The translations under genes and the position numbers were made by a program. This document shows positions 51,777 through 60,990 of a DNA stretch of 64,000 nucleotides, one piece after another; positions within the stretch are counted from its first letter, which is position 1, and each line of letters begins with the position of its first letter. The notes beneath the pieces were generated by a model. That model was given only the letters and a program-made list of their open reading frames with translations. It was not told the DNA's origin and made no database searches. The DNA is from Dyadobacter sp. CY261 (GTDB lineage Bacteria; Bacteroidota; Bacteroidia; Cytophagales; Spirosomataceae), in NCBI RefSeq assembly GCF_021440085.1, contig NZ_JAKCPW010000006.1:310001-374000 (forward strand). Direction: 5' to 3'.

Positions 51777-52313
51777 ATGAGTGAAAAAGTAGAGTCAACA
51801 GGAATGGATTTACTGAAAGAAGTAGCCAACGTATCCGGAAAACCAGGGTTGTTCCGCATTTTGAAACCAAGCCGCGCGGGTGTGATCGTGGAAAGCCTGG
51901 ACGAAAAACGTGAAAAAACCCTCATCGGACCCACTGCGCGCGTATCGGTGCTGAAAGATGTTTCGATTTTTACGGATGGTGCCGAAGAATCCGTTGCTTT
52001 GTCGGATGTGTTTCTTAAAATCCTTGAAATTCATGGCGAAGAGGTGGAACTACCAGTCAAAACTGCATCGGACAAAGAACTGATTGAGTTTCTTGCTGAG
52101 GTACTTCCCGATTTCGATCGTTCGAAAGTGTATGTGTCGGACATTAAAAAGATCATAACCTGGTATAACCTGCTTTCAAAGCATCTTCCTGAAGCATTTG
52201 TTGCAAGTGAGGGTGGGGAAGCAACAGAGGCTGCTGAAACAGAAGCACTTGCAGAAGAAGTTAAAGAAGAATCTCCAAAAAGCGCTTCCAAAAAAGAAAA
52301 TAGCAAAGCTTAA
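51777..52313 (+). CDS. DUF5606-domain protein
   Basis: This 178-residue protein has a conserved N-terminal region (LLKEVANVSGKPGLFRILKP; GVIVESLDEKREKTLIGPTA; VSVLKDVSIFTDGAEESVAL) matching DUF5606, known only from Bacteroidota as far as I recall. The last about 35 residues are low-complexity, Glu/Ala/Lys-rich (EATEAAETEALAEEVKEES). No enzymatic motif. It follows engB and ends in a terminator. Function unknown. Confidence 0.75.
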   Translation: MSEKVESTGMDLLKEVANVSGKPGLFRILKPSRAGVIVESLDEKREKTLIGPTARVSVLKDVSIFTDGAEESVALSDVFLKILEIHGEEVELPVKTASDKELIEFLAEVLPDFDRSKVYVSDIKKIITWYNLLSKHLPEAFVASEGGEATEAAETEALAEEVKEESPKSASKKENSKA

Positions 52314-52335
52314 CAGCATTTGAAATGATACTGGA

Positions 52336-52367
52336 CCCTGCCCATCCCGGCAGGGTTTTCCTTTTTA
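52336..52367 (+). terminator. Terminator of the DUF5606 gene
   Basis: Arms CCCTGCC (52336-52342) and GGCAGGG (52349-52355) followed by TTTTCCTTTTT. Confidence 0.8.
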
Positions 52368-52388
52368 AAATAATCGTCAACACACTAA

Positions 52389-53048
52389 ATGGACAATCTC
52401 TCCTCCTACATCGACTATACGCTGCTGACACCCATCGCCAGCGAAACCGATATCCGTAAAATCTGCGAAGAAGCTTGGATACACCAATTCAAGGCGGTAT
52501 GCGTGGCACCAACTTATGTGCCATATGTCGTCGAAATGCTGGAATTTTGTCCGACAAAAATTGAAATTGCGACGGTAATCGGCTTTCCAATGGGCTATTC
52601 TACCACAGCAGTGAAAATTATGGAGGCCGACGACACCTTGCGGAAGGGAGCTACCGAACTGGATGTGGTCATGAATCTGGCCCAATTCAAATCCATGGCT
52701 TATATGAGCATTCGCGAAGAATTGAAACAGTTGACAAAGCTCGCTCATGAACAGAGTGCATTGCTGAAAGTCATCATTGAAACCACTTACCTTGACTCGT
52801 TCGATTTGTACACCGCATGCGAAATCTGCGCCGAGGCGAAAGTTGACTTTGTAAAAACATCCACCGGTTTCGCACCATCAGGTGCAGCAGTGGAAACTGT
52901 CCGAAAGATGCGTTCCATTCTGCCCGCCGACGTGAAAATCGAAGCTTCCGGGGGAATCAAAACTTATGAACAGGCCATTGCGATGATCGAAGCAGGTGCC
53001 GAGCGAATCGGTACTTCGTCCGGCGTTGCTATCGTGACCCGAGCATGA
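52389..53048 (+). CDS. deoC: Deoxyribose-phosphate aldolase
   Basis: This 219-residue class I aldolase splits 2-deoxyribose-5-phosphate into glyceraldehyde-3-phosphate and acetaldehyde in deoxynucleoside catabolism. The N-terminal SYIDYTLLTPIASETDIRKI, GATELDVVMNLAQFKS and the Schiff-base lysine in DFVKTSTGFAPSGA are diagnostic. A second conserved lysine is in VKIEASGGIKTYEQA. It overlaps the glycosyltransferase start by four bases. Confidence 0.94.
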   Translation: MDNLSSYIDYTLLTPIASETDIRKICEEAWIHQFKAVCVAPTYVPYVVEMLEFCPTKIEIATVIGFPMGYSTTAVKIMEADDTLRKGATELDVVMNLAQFKSMAYMSIREELKQLTKLAHEQSALLKVIIETTYLDSFDLYTACEICAEAKVDFVKTSTGFAPSGAAVETVRKMRSILPADVKIEASGGIKTYEQAIAMIEAGAERIGTSSGVAIVTRA

Positions 53049-54157
53049 AACGCGTGCTGCTCATCAGCACCGTGCATCCGGCGACAGATTCACGCATTAT
53101 GTACAAAATAGCTCCGTCGTTGCATGGCCATTACGAGGTGTTTTGTGCATTACCAAAACTGCAATCCGTCCCACAACCAGGCATTCATCCGATCGGCTTG
53201 CCCCATTTCAAGCGACTCTTGCCCCGATTACTGTTTGCGCACCCCGTTGCTTTGGTCAAATGCCTGCGGTTACGGCCCGATATTGTTCACATCTTCGTGC
53301 CGGAACTCATTCCGATGGCATTCATTTTCCAATGGCTGGGCGCGGAAGCGATTTATGAAGTGCAAGAGAATCTTTTCAAGAAATTCGCCATCAAGAAGTA
53401 CAACAACAGTCTGATTTTCAAGAAGCTATTCTTACTTTTTGACAAGCTGGCTAGGAAGAAATTCCATTGCATTTTTACAGACGACGCGTATCTGGAAGAG
53501 TATCACGACCTGGCCAAGCCATTCGCGGTGGTCCACAATTATGTTTCGCTTCCCGTGATCGACGGCTTTGCACGTGCGGCGGTCTGCGGGAGGGAGCCCG
53601 TATTTTTCTATCTGGGCGTGGTCTCGATGGAACGTTGTCTTGACACGATGATCCATGCATTGGCATCCCTGAAAAGACGTTACCCGAGTTTCCACTTGCA
53701 CCTTTTCGGACCGGTGCGGGTAAGCAGACAAGAATTGGAGCGCATTTTGGGATTCACTGATGTGAAGGATCACATCACATTTCATGGTTACACCGACCAG
53801 CAAACCGCACTTGCCTATGCTACTCATGCATTAGCGGGCATTGCGTTGCTCAAACCCGTTGCCGATTACCCTGAATCATTCCCCACTAAACTGTTTGAAT
53901 ACATGGCATTAAAATTGCCTGTGATCACTTCCGACTTTCCGCTTTACCGGCAGATTGTCGGTCAACCGGAATGCGGGTTTTGCATATCGCCCTACGACCC
54001 GGACGCCCTGTGTGAGAAGCTGGAACGTTGTATTAAGGATGAGTCAAAATGCATTGAAATGGGTGCCAATGGGAGGAAAACAGCGGAAACACATTACAAC
54101 TGGGTTTCCGAAGAGGTGGTGCTTTTGTCATTCTACAACAACATAAAGTATCACTAA
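53045..54157 (+). CDS. Family 4-type glycosyltransferase
   Basis: This 370-residue GT-B enzyme has an N-terminal RVLLISTVHPATDSRIMYKI and the C-terminal donor-binding motif FPTKLFEYMALKLPVITSD (E-x7-E type). The IPMAFIFQWLGAEAIYEVQE segment is common in bacterial capsule/LPS GT4 enzymes. Acceptor unknown. The start codon overlaps the deoC stop (ATGA), so translation is coupled although the functions look unrelated. A 141-base A/T-rich gap to the KAS III gene holds nothing recognised. Confidence 0.87.
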   Translation: MKRVLLISTVHPATDSRIMYKIAPSLHGHYEVFCALPKLQSVPQPGIHPIGLPHFKRLLPRLLFAHPVALVKCLRLRPDIVHIFVPELIPMAFIFQWLGAEAIYEVQENLFKKFAIKKYNNSLIFKKLFLLFDKLARKKFHCIFTDDAYLEEYHDLAKPFAVVHNYVSLPVIDGFARAAVCGREPVFFYLGVVSMERCLDTMIHALASLKRRYPSFHLHLFGPVRVSRQELERILGFTDVKDHITFHGYTDQQTALAYATHALAGIALLKPVADYPESFPTKLFEYMALKLPVITSDFPLYRQIVGQPECGFCISPYDPDALCEKLERCIKDESKCIEMGANGRKTAETHYNWVSEEVVLLSFYNNIKYH

Positions 54158-54298
54158 CTATGTGATTCTGCATCCGCAGTATTATGATTTTATAAATTTA
54201 TTATTGAATTGTTCAAATATCAAGTGCTACGATTTCTACGAAATATTTAACTTTCGGAATCTAAAAGAATTGTAGCTTGCGAAGTCAACTTCTCAATC

Positions 54299-55243
54299 AT
54301 GTATATTAATACGGTTAGTCATTATCTGCCAAGCGAAGTTATTGGTAATGAATATTTTACAAATCTCAACAACCTATCCAACGAGTGGATCGTAGAAAGA
54401 ACAGGAATCTCAGAAAGACGTAAGGCATCAGCAGACGAAAATACCTCGACCATGGCCATTATGGCGGTCGAATCACTTCTTGAAAACATTCCTTATAGCA
54501 AAAACGAAATAGATTTGATCGTAGGGGCCACTTACACGCCTTACGATACGATTGTTACCCTGGCACACGCGGTACAACACCAGCTCCAGATTCCCGACAT
54601 TCCGGTTGTCAGTATTTCTTCCGCTTGTTCATCCTTGCTCAATGCAATAGAAATTGTAGAAGGCTACTTCGCAATGGGCAAAGCTTCCAAAGCGCTGGTA
54701 GTCGTTTCGGACCATAACACGGCCTATTATAATGAGATGGATACCGTTTCAGGTCACTTGTGGGGTGACGGTGCTTCGGCGCTTTTAATTTCAAAGGAGC
54801 GGCAAACGGAAGGCGACATGCATATTAAGAAACTCATTACGGGCGGCGCCGCTACCAGCGGTAAAGCGATTGAAGCGGTGGTACTCCGCCCCAACGACCG
54901 CGGCGTGGTAATGCCTTTTGGTCGTGATGTATTCCAGAATGCCTGCGTTTATATGCCCAAAGTAAGCCAGCAGGTGCTGCACGCATGCGGTTTAACAATA
55001 AACGACCTCGATTACCTGATCCCGCACCAGGCCAACCATCGCATTAGCCTGAATGTGATCAATACATTAGGAATCCCGGCTGATAAACTGATTTCTAATA
55101 TTCAATATTTAGGTAACACGGGTTGCGCAGGCTGTGCAATCGCGCTTTCGGAGAATAAGGACAAATTTGAAAAAGGTCAGAACATCGTGATCACCGTATT
55201 CGGTGGTGGCTACTCCTACGGCGCCATGTTGCTCACTATCTGA
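54299..55243 (+). CDS. 3-oxoacyl-ACP synthase III (FabH-like)
   Basis: This 314-residue thiolase-fold enzyme has the active-site cysteine in VVSISSACSSLLNAIE (about residue 112), histidine in LIPHQANHRISL and asparagine in YLGNTGCAGCAIAL, the KAS III triad. It joins an acyl-CoA to malonyl-ACP. The cysteine context (SACSS) and the Cys-rich LGNTGCAGCAIAL differ a little from textbook FabH, so it may be a specialised second KAS III rather than the main initiation enzyme. No other fab gene adjoins; the gene is monocistronic. Confidence 0.85.
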   Translation: MYINTVSHYLPSEVIGNEYFTNLNNLSNEWIVERTGISERRKASADENTSTMAIMAVESLLENIPYSKNEIDLIVGATYTPYDTIVTLAHAVQHQLQIPDIPVVSISSACSSLLNAIEIVEGYFAMGKASKALVVVSDHNTAYYNEMDTVSGHLWGDGASALLISKERQTEGDMHIKKLITGGAATSGKAIEAVVLRPNDRGVVMPFGRDVFQNACVYMPKVSQQVLHACGLTINDLDYLIPHQANHRISLNVINTLGIPADKLISNIQYLGNTGCAGCAIALSENKDKFEKGQNIVITVFGGGYSYGAMLLTI

Positions 55244-55267
55244 TGATCGGCCTCCAAACACCATAAA

Positions 55268-55302
55268 AAAAGCCTTCCACCCAATGCGGATGGAAGGCTT
55301 TT
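55268..55302. terminator. Bidirectional terminator between KAS III and M1 peptidase genes
   Basis: Perfect 12-bp arms AAAAGCCTTCCA (55268-55279) and TGGAAGGCTTTT (55291-55302), A- and T-flanked on both sides. Confidence 0.9.
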
Positions 55303-55314
55303 CAATGCTTTCGC

Positions 55315-57315
55315 TCAGTTAACTTCCGGTTCCGAGTTGTAAGATGCCGGTTTCCAAACATTGTTTTCAGGTTCCATGTCAGGCAGGTTATGCTCCGGAT
55401 CGATTGTCACCGAACGGATCGCCTGCTGCGTAGCCGCCTTGAATGTCCAGCTGCCACCACGTTGCCATATTTCAACAGGCAGGTCAACGCGTGTTTTCTT
55501 TCCACTCACTTCTTCGATATCCACTTTCACAGGCATTGCCAGCTGATCGAGGTTCTCGATAGTGATGTAAGAGCCTTTTTGCGGGTTTTGCTCCACATAA
55601 GCCACTTCTTTCACCGCCTGATCTAGTTTATAATTCTCAAAGAACCAGCCTTTCCAGAACCAACCAAGGTCCTCGCCGGCTGCATCTTCAATTGTACGGA
55701 AGAAATCATAAGGTGTCGGATGCTTGAATGCCCATCGCTGCACATATATTTTGAATGCATAGTCGAACCGCTCTTTGCCCAGAACTTGCTCGCGCAGCAT
55801 TTTCAGGCCTAATGCAGGTTTATAATATGCTTCCCACCCCAAATTCACAGCTTGAACCACATCCGGAATGGTCATGATCGGATCGGCTTTCGGACGGAAG
55901 ATCATCGGTGCCAGGCGGTGCATATCGTTCATCTGGGTCGTTTTATATTCCCCATTATTGAAATTATCGCCCGAAAGGAAGTTGATGAACGTGTTGAAAC
56001 CTTCGTCCATCCATGCATATTTACGCTCGTTGTTACCTACGATCATCGGGAACCAGTTGTGGCCAAACTCGTGGTCGGTTACGCCCCAGAGATCTTCCTT
56101 ACGGCTTTTGCTGCTGCAAAACACAATGCCTGGATATTCCATGCCACCCACGATACCGGCCACGTTGGTCGCTACCGGATAGGTATATTCATGCACATAG
56201 TTGGAATAGAACTCGATACAGCCTTTTACGTACTCGGTCGAACGGCCCCAGCCATCGAGCCCGCCATCCTCAGCCGGGTACACCGACTGCGCTAATGCCG
56301 TTTTGCCTTTTGGCAAATTCATACGCGCCGCGTCCCACACAAATGCCTTGGAAGTAGCCCAGGCAATGTCACGCGCCTGTATGCAACGGAACCGCCACGT
56401 AAGCGTTCCCGATTGCTTCGGGCGGGTATTCGGGTTGGTAACTTCTTCCGCACTGCGGATTACGACCGTCTGATCGCTCTTCGCTGCATCAGCGAGCCGT
56501 TTACGCTGTTCTGCCGTCAGTACTTCGTTCGGGTTCAACAATTCACCCGACCCTACTACAATATGGTCCCAGGGCACAGTTACATTGTATTCAAAATCGC
56601 CATATTCGAGGTAAAACTCACCCGCCCCAAGATAAGGCAGCAAATTCCAACCTTCGATGTCGTCGAAAACGGCTACACGGGGATACCATTGTGCCATTTC
56701 GTACACGATACCATTCTTGGTTTCGAGTGTCCCCATCCGGTCGGAGCCGTATTCAGGGATTTTAAAAGAATAGGCAAGTTTGATCTTGATCAGGTCGCCA
56801 TTGGCTTTTACAGGTGTTTTCAACCTGATTTGCATACGGGTGTCGGTAATCTTATACTCGGCATCCACGAATTGGCTTTTGCCCTGCTGGACGCTCACGG
56901 CTTTAATGGAATCACCGCCTTCAAAACCGGTGTTCCCGAAACGGCCGCCCGTTACAGGTGTCGTCTTTCCGCCTCTCGACTTGTCGCTAAATGCGTTCTG
57001 ATCGAGTTGCAGCCAGATAAATTCCAGATTTTCGGGACTATTGTTTTTATAGGTAAGCTCAATCTCCCCGTTCACAGTACCTTTCTCCTCGTCAAGCGCG
57101 ACATTGATCTTATAATCTGCCCGGTTCTGCCAGTATTTAGGACCTGGTGCGCCACTTCCTGTCCGGTATTCACTTCCTGGCTGGAAGTTAAACAGTGGAT
57201 GAAAAAGGACGTGAGCATCGTATTTCCCCTTCTCCGACTCCTGCGCAATAGTGTTGTTGAAGAAGCCCAGGCTGCTCATAGCTATGACGCCCAGACGAAA
57301 TATTGAAATTTTCAT
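55315..57315 (-). CDS. M1-family metallopeptidase
   Basis: This 666-residue exported aminopeptidase-like enzyme has a signal peptide (MKISIFRLGVIAMSSLGFFN..AQ) and an N-terminal saddle domain. The zinc site is HEFGHNWFPM (about residue 412) with the third ligand in WMDEGFNTF. The usual substrate-binding GAMEN reads GGMEYPGI here, a variant common in Bacteroidota M1 proteins. The C-terminal helical domain ends DPEHNLPDMEPENNVW. It probably trims peptides in the periplasm or outside. Divergent from meaB. Confidence 0.92.
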   Translation of the reverse strand: MKISIFRLGVIAMSSLGFFNNTIAQESEKGKYDAHVLFHPLFNFQPGSEYRTGSGAPGPKYWQNRADYKINVALDEEKGTVNGEIELTYKNNSPENLEFIWLQLDQNAFSDKSRGGKTTPVTGGRFGNTGFEGGDSIKAVSVQQGKSQFVDAEYKITDTRMQIRLKTPVKANGDLIKIKLAYSFKIPEYGSDRMGTLETKNGIVYEMAQWYPRVAVFDDIEGWNLLPYLGAGEFYLEYGDFEYNVTVPWDHIVVGSGELLNPNEVLTAEQRKRLADAAKSDQTVVIRSAEEVTNPNTRPKQSGTLTWRFRCIQARDIAWATSKAFVWDAARMNLPKGKTALAQSVYPAEDGGLDGWGRSTEYVKGCIEFYSNYVHEYTYPVATNVAGIVGGMEYPGIVFCSSKSRKEDLWGVTDHEFGHNWFPMIVGNNERKYAWMDEGFNTFINFLSGDNFNNGEYKTTQMNDMHRLAPMIFRPKADPIMTIPDVVQAVNLGWEAYYKPALGLKMLREQVLGKERFDYAFKIYVQRWAFKHPTPYDFFRTIEDAAGEDLGWFWKGWFFENYKLDQAVKEVAYVEQNPQKGSYITIENLDQLAMPVKVDIEEVSGKKTRVDLPVEIWQRGGSWTFKAATQQAIRSVTIDPEHNLPDMEPENNVWKPASYNSEPEVN

Positions 57316-57448
57316 TATAATGGTTAAAAATTGAAAATATTGGGTTGTAAACGAGCAATATACACCTTTTCGCCTTTTTTAGGACAAAAAGTTTCAATTT
57401 AGCGACGGACAACGTTTCTCTGTCTACCAATGCTTAATCGATACGCTT

Positions 57449-58456
57449 ATGCGCCAGCGACTATCTGCTGAAACATACATTCGGGGTATTCTGACGGGCG
57501 ACCGAGCCACCCTCAGCCGCGCCATTACTGTGGCAGAAAGCAGCCTTGCCGAGGATCGTAATCTCGCGGCCGAAATCCTCAAAAATATTCTGCCACACAC
57601 GGGAAAATCGATTCGAATCGGCATCACAGGTGTTCCCGGTGTAGGGAAAAGCACGTTTATCGAAGCATTTGGCAATTACCTCCTGGCATTGGGTAAGCGT
57701 ATTGCCGTCCTCGCCGTCGACCCTAGCAGCAAGCTGTCCGGCGGGAGCATTTTAGGGGACAAAACCCGAATGGAGCAGCTCTCCCGAAACCCGAATGCCT
57801 ACATCAGACCTTCTTCGACCAACCTTCTGCTCGGCGGGGTAGCCCGGCACACCCGCGAGGCCATGTTGCTTTGCGAGGCCGCCGGTTATGATATTATTTT
57901 GGTTGAGACCGTAGGTGTAGGCCAATCCGAAACGCTGGTGAAGGGCATGACCGACTTTTTCCTGCTGCTAATGCTTGCTGGTGCGGGCGATGAACTGCAA
58001 GGCATTAAAAAGGGAATCATGGAAATGGTGGATGCAGTGGCCGTTAACAAAGCAGATAACGGTAATGAAGTTGCCGTAGCCAATGCAGTTGCGGAATACC
58101 GGCAAGCATTACATTATCTTCCCGGAAATCCTTCGGGAATACCTGTACAGGTTGTCGCGTGTTCGGCTTGGAAGGGAACGGGTATGGATGCGATTTGGCA
58201 ACTCATTGCAGCATATCATGCAAATACTACTGCAAACGGCTTTTTGCAATACAACAGGCAATCCCAGCAGGTCGATTGGCTCCGTGAACAAATACGGGCA
58301 TCGTTGGAAGATCGGTTTTATGCTAACGAGGCGGTTCGGGAGCGGATGGGAGCTGCGGAAGAACTGGTAAAAAGTGGACAGCAGCTTCCCGAAACAACCG
58401 CGGCCGAGTTGACCGACCTTTTCCTCACATCCGGGAAAATTTCCGGTAAGTCATAA
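57449..58456 (+). CDS. meaB: MeaB-type GTPase (methylmalonyl-CoA mutase chaperone)
   Basis: This 335-residue P-loop GTPase of the MeaB/ArgK (SIMIBI) family has G1 GITGVPGVGKSTFIEAFG, followed by LAVDPSSKLSGGSILGDKTR and VETVGVGQSETLV, the signature of these chaperones. G4 is VNKAD. MeaB protects and loads methylmalonyl-CoA mutase with adenosylcobalamin. The mutase genes are not in the window. A lipoprotein gene follows after 92 bases. Confidence 0.93.
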   Translation: MRQRLSAETYIRGILTGDRATLSRAITVAESSLAEDRNLAAEILKNILPHTGKSIRIGITGVPGVGKSTFIEAFGNYLLALGKRIAVLAVDPSSKLSGGSILGDKTRMEQLSRNPNAYIRPSSTNLLLGGVARHTREAMLLCEAAGYDIILVETVGVGQSETLVKGMTDFFLLLMLAGAGDELQGIKKGIMEMVDAVAVNKADNGNEVAVANAVAEYRQALHYLPGNPSGIPVQVVACSAWKGTGMDAIWQLIAAYHANTTANGFLQYNRQSQQVDWLREQIRASLEDRFYANEAVRERMGAAEELVKSGQQLPETTAAELTDLFLTSGKISGKS

Positions 58457-58482
58457 AAATTCTCTGTAAAAGCATTTTTCAG

Positions 58483-58490
58483 TAATTTTG
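58483..58490 (+). promoter_or_regulatory. Possible -7 element of the lipocalin-like gene
   Basis: TAATTTTG matches TAnnTTTG, 58 bases before the ATG. No TTG box at the usual distance. Confidence 0.35.
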
Positions 58491-58548
58491 AACGTTAAAA
58501 CAAACGCGAATCAACTCTATTGATCTTAACCTCTTTACTACCGCAATT

Positions 58549-59028
58549 ATGAAAAAAGCCTATGCCCTTAGTAAGACTTCATTGCTAGCTTTACTGCTGA
58601 TCCTCTCTGTCGTTTTCGCTTGTAGTGATGATAAGGATGATGATACAAAGCCAGTTGATACTAACCCAATCGCGGCAACGTGGGAATTGGAGGCCATTAC
58701 CCCGCAAACACCCGGAACTACTATTCCGAACCTGGCGCTGATTGAAGCTGCCGTGCCGTGCCTTTACGATCTGAAAGTTACATTCAAATCTGACAATACC
58801 ACCTCAACGGCCGATTGTCCGACAGCCGTTACAGCCATCGAAACCTTTGTGCCCATTACTGGCGCTACCTGGAAGGTGGATGGTGATAATCTTATTTTAA
58901 CAAAAGCTTCTACTAACCAGTCGTTCAAATTCACGCAAACTGCAACCGAATTGAAAATTAATGTAAGCGTCCCGGCAAGCGGCACTACGCCCGCTGTAAA
59001 TGCAGTATTGAATTTCAAAAAGGTTTAA
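58549..59028 (+). CDS. Lipocalin-like lipoprotein
   Basis: This 159-residue protein has a lipoprotein signal (SLLALLLILSVVFAC, lipobox VFAC) and an acidic spacer (SDDKDDDTKP). It then carries a beta-rich domain beginning PIAATWELEAITPQTPG with YDLKVTFKSDNTTSTA and WKVDGDNLILTKAS, like the lipocalin-like/DUF4923 lipoproteins of Bacteroidota. It is probably membrane-anchored; the acidic residues after the cysteine resemble the surface-export signal of Bacteroidota lipoproteins. Ligand unknown. TAATTTTG at 58483-58490 may be its -7 box. Confidence 0.75.
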   Translation: MKKAYALSKTSLLALLLILSVVFACSDDKDDDTKPVDTNPIAATWELEAITPQTPGTTIPNLALIEAAVPCLYDLKVTFKSDNTTSTADCPTAVTAIETFVPITGATWKVDGDNLILTKASTNQSFKFTQTATELKINVSVPASGTTPAVNAVLNFKKV

Positions 59029-59044
59029 AATACATTTCAAGCCA

Positions 59045-59080
59045 ACAAAATAGCCGGGCGTTGCAGCCCGGCTATTTTGT
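59045..59080. terminator. Bidirectional terminator between lipocalin-like and DUF4440 genes
   Basis: Perfect 15-bp arms ACAAAATAGCCGGGC (59045-59059) and its complement (59066-59080). The last base overlaps the stop of the minus-strand gene. Confidence 0.9.
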
Positions 59081-59514
59081 TATCCGCTCGTGTGATCACA
59101 AACGATCAGCCACTTCCCATTAATCCTCCTGAACAAAAGCGTGTAATGCCCTTCCAGATCGCCTTTTTCGGGTCGTGTCAGATGAAATTTTCCTACTACA
59201 AATGCTACGCCCGGGCCTGGAAATGAGAAATTAAGAAAAGTGAATTTCAATGTCCCCATCGTGGCGCGGTCGGGGTAGCGTTTAAGATAACCTTCGTAAG
59301 TGGGTTTGTAGCCGTAGGTAATACCCGTTTTCCCCACAAACATAAGCGAATCGGATTCCCAGTAGCCATTCATAAACGACTTCACGTCGCCTTTGTTCCA
59401 ATCAGCTTCCTGCCGTTTCAAAATGGAAAGTATTTCCTCCTTATCAATTGCCGATTGGGCATTGGCCGTGGCGGCAACACTTATCAGAATGAGGATGAAA
59501 AGCCAGTTTCTCAT
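59080..59514 (-). CDS. Exported DUF4440/NTF2-like protein
   Basis: This 144-residue protein has a signal peptide (NWLFILILISVAATANAQ) and an NTF2-like fold: ILSILKRQEADWNKGDVKSF, then YLKRYPDRATMGTLKFTFL and the C-terminal LLFRRINGKWLIVCDHTSG, the DUF4440 (SnoaL-like) pattern. Some relatives are isomerases or stress proteins; the role here is unknown. It converges on the lipocalin-like gene. Confidence 0.82.
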   Translation of the reverse strand: MRNWLFILILISVAATANAQSAIDKEEILSILKRQEADWNKGDVKSFMNGYWESDSLMFVGKTGITYGYKPTYEGYLKRYPDRATMGTLKFTFLNFSFPGPGVAFVVGKFHLTRPEKGDLEGHYTLLFRRINGKWLIVCDHTSG

Positions 59515-59616
59515 ATTTTTTATGGATTTTTGTAAAGCAATTGACGGTTCTAAATATAATGGAAAGATCGGCGGAGCCGAAACGTCTTTTGCCGAAATAT
59601 CATTGATCCAGCAGGC

Positions 59617-59736
59617 ATGAGCAAGTTTGAAAGCATTTTCAAGAAAATTGACCGTCAGAAATACCCTTTCGTGGATGGCCTCTATTACCTGTTTATTGTC
59701 CTCTTTCTGCTCATTCTGTTTCTATTTTTTGCCTAA
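59617..59736 (+). CDS. 39-residue single-pass membrane peptide
   Basis: A short frame from the ATG at 59617: MSKFESIFKKIDRQKYPFVD then a strongly hydrophobic helix ending LFLLILFLFFA and TAA. A basic N-terminus followed by one transmembrane segment is coherent for a small membrane protein. The lipid-kinase GTG start lies three bases after its stop, so the two are very likely co-translated. Too short for confident family assignment. Confidence 0.6.
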   Translation: MSKFESIFKKIDRQKYPFVDGLYYLFIVLFLLILFLFFA

Positions 59737-59739
59737 CCA

Positions 59740-60615
59740 GTGACCCATCCCTATTTATTTATATTAAATCCCAACTCAGGCACCTCGATCGGCAAAAACA
59801 GCCAGATCGTGCGGGAAAGGATCCATACAGTGGCAAAAAATAACGCCGGCTCTGCTCAGATCCTCTTCACGGAGGAACCCGCCCACGCAACGGAGCTCGT
59901 CCGCGAGCACATGCATAGCGAGAAATGGAAAGCCATCGTAGCTGTCGGTGGCGACGGCACGGTGAATGAAATTGCCAAACCGCTGGTAGGGACCGATATT
60001 CCCATCGGCATTCTACCGCTCGGCTCCGGGAATGGTCTCGCAAGGCATCTCGGCCTGCCCTTAACCCTCGACGCAGCATTGAAACGCCTCTTCGAAGGTA
60101 AACCTGCCTTGATAGACAGCGCAGAATTGAACGGTATCCCTTTTTTCTGCACAGCCGGAATGGGTTTCGACGCTTACGTCGGTCACCTGTTCAGCCAACA
60201 AAAGGCACGCGGGCTTGCTACTTATGTGAATGTGTCGTTCAAGGCATACTGGTCTTATAAGCCGCAGCCGTTCTTACTCAACGGAATTGAAAATCAGGCA
60301 TTTTCACTTTCATTTGCCAATGCCGGGCAGTTCGGCAACAATGCCTGGGTGGCACCGCAGGCCAGTTTGCAGGATGGTCTGCTCGATATCGCCAAAATCG
60401 GCCCCTTCCCACAATGGTACGGTACTGTGCTCGCGTATGGCTTGTTTTCCAAGAGTCTCAAACAATCAAGGTATATCGACTACCAGCGCGCCACTTATGC
60501 CGTGGTCGAAACGGATGAACCTCAAATGATCCATTATGATGGAGAACCGTTGCAGCTGGATACAACTAGAATAGAGGTGAAAATAAAGCCGGGAAGCCTG
60601 AATGTGATCATTTGA
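59740..60615 (+). CDS. Diacylglycerol/lipid kinase family protein
   Basis: This 291-residue protein from a GTG start has the lipid-kinase catalytic segments FILNPNSGTSIGKN, VAVGGDGTVNEIAKPL (nucleotide site) and LPLGSGNGLARHLGLP, as in YegS/BmrU/DgkB. It phosphorylates a lipid such as diacylglycerol or a sphingoid/ceramide-like base; which one is not clear from sequence. It follows the small membrane peptide by three bases and precedes the YciH gene. Confidence 0.9.
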   Translation: MTHPYLFILNPNSGTSIGKNSQIVRERIHTVAKNNAGSAQILFTEEPAHATELVREHMHSEKWKAIVAVGGDGTVNEIAKPLVGTDIPIGILPLGSGNGLARHLGLPLTLDAALKRLFEGKPALIDSAELNGIPFFCTAGMGFDAYVGHLFSQQKARGLATYVNVSFKAYWSYKPQPFLLNGIENQAFSLSFANAGQFGNNAWVAPQASLQDGLLDIAKIGPFPQWYGTVLAYGLFSKSLKQSRYIDYQRATYAVVETDEPQMIHYDGEPLQLDTTRIEVKIKPGSLNVII

Positions 60616-60636
60616 CTTCCGTTAACTATTAAAATT

Positions 60637-60969
60637 ATGTCTAAGAAAAACCGCTCAGGCATTGTGTACTCGACCGATCCGGAGTTTGAATACAGTGATC
60701 AGGACGACGAGGTCGAAACCCTTGCACCCCAACAGCAGGATCTCCGCATCTGGCTCGACCGCAAAGGCGGCGGGAAGGTGATTACGGTCGTGAAAGGATT
60801 CGTTGGCACCAATGCTGATCTGGAAGCATTGGGAAAGCAGCTAAAAAATCTCTGCGGAAGTGGCGGAACCGTTAAGGATGGTGAAGTACAGATCCAGGGC
60901 GACCACCGCGATAAGGTCATTACCTGGCTTACCGGCAAAAGCTATAAGGCCAAGAAAGCCGGAGGGTAA
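60637..60969 (+). CDS. SUI1/eIF1-like translation factor (YciH)
   Basis: This 110-residue protein with the eIF1/SUI1 fold contains IWLDRKGGGKVITVVKGFVG and DLEALGKQLKNLCGSGGTVK then IQGDHRDKVITWL, the typical YciH arrangement with the basic loop. In E. coli YciH affects start-codon fidelity. The 21-base gap to the lipid kinase suggests co-transcription. The gene is followed by a hairpin and the minisatellite. Confidence 0.9.
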   Translation: MSKKNRSGIVYSTDPEFEYSDQDDEVETLAPQQQDLRIWLDRKGGGKVITVVKGFVGTNADLEALGKQLKNLCGSGGTVKDGEVQIQGDHRDKVITWLTGKSYKAKKAGG

Positions 60970-60990
60970 CTGCCTTATCATAAAGAAAAA

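Noticed and set aside
56413..57306. 297-codon plus-strand frame
   Set aside because: Fully antisense to the well-supported M1 peptidase; no family features.
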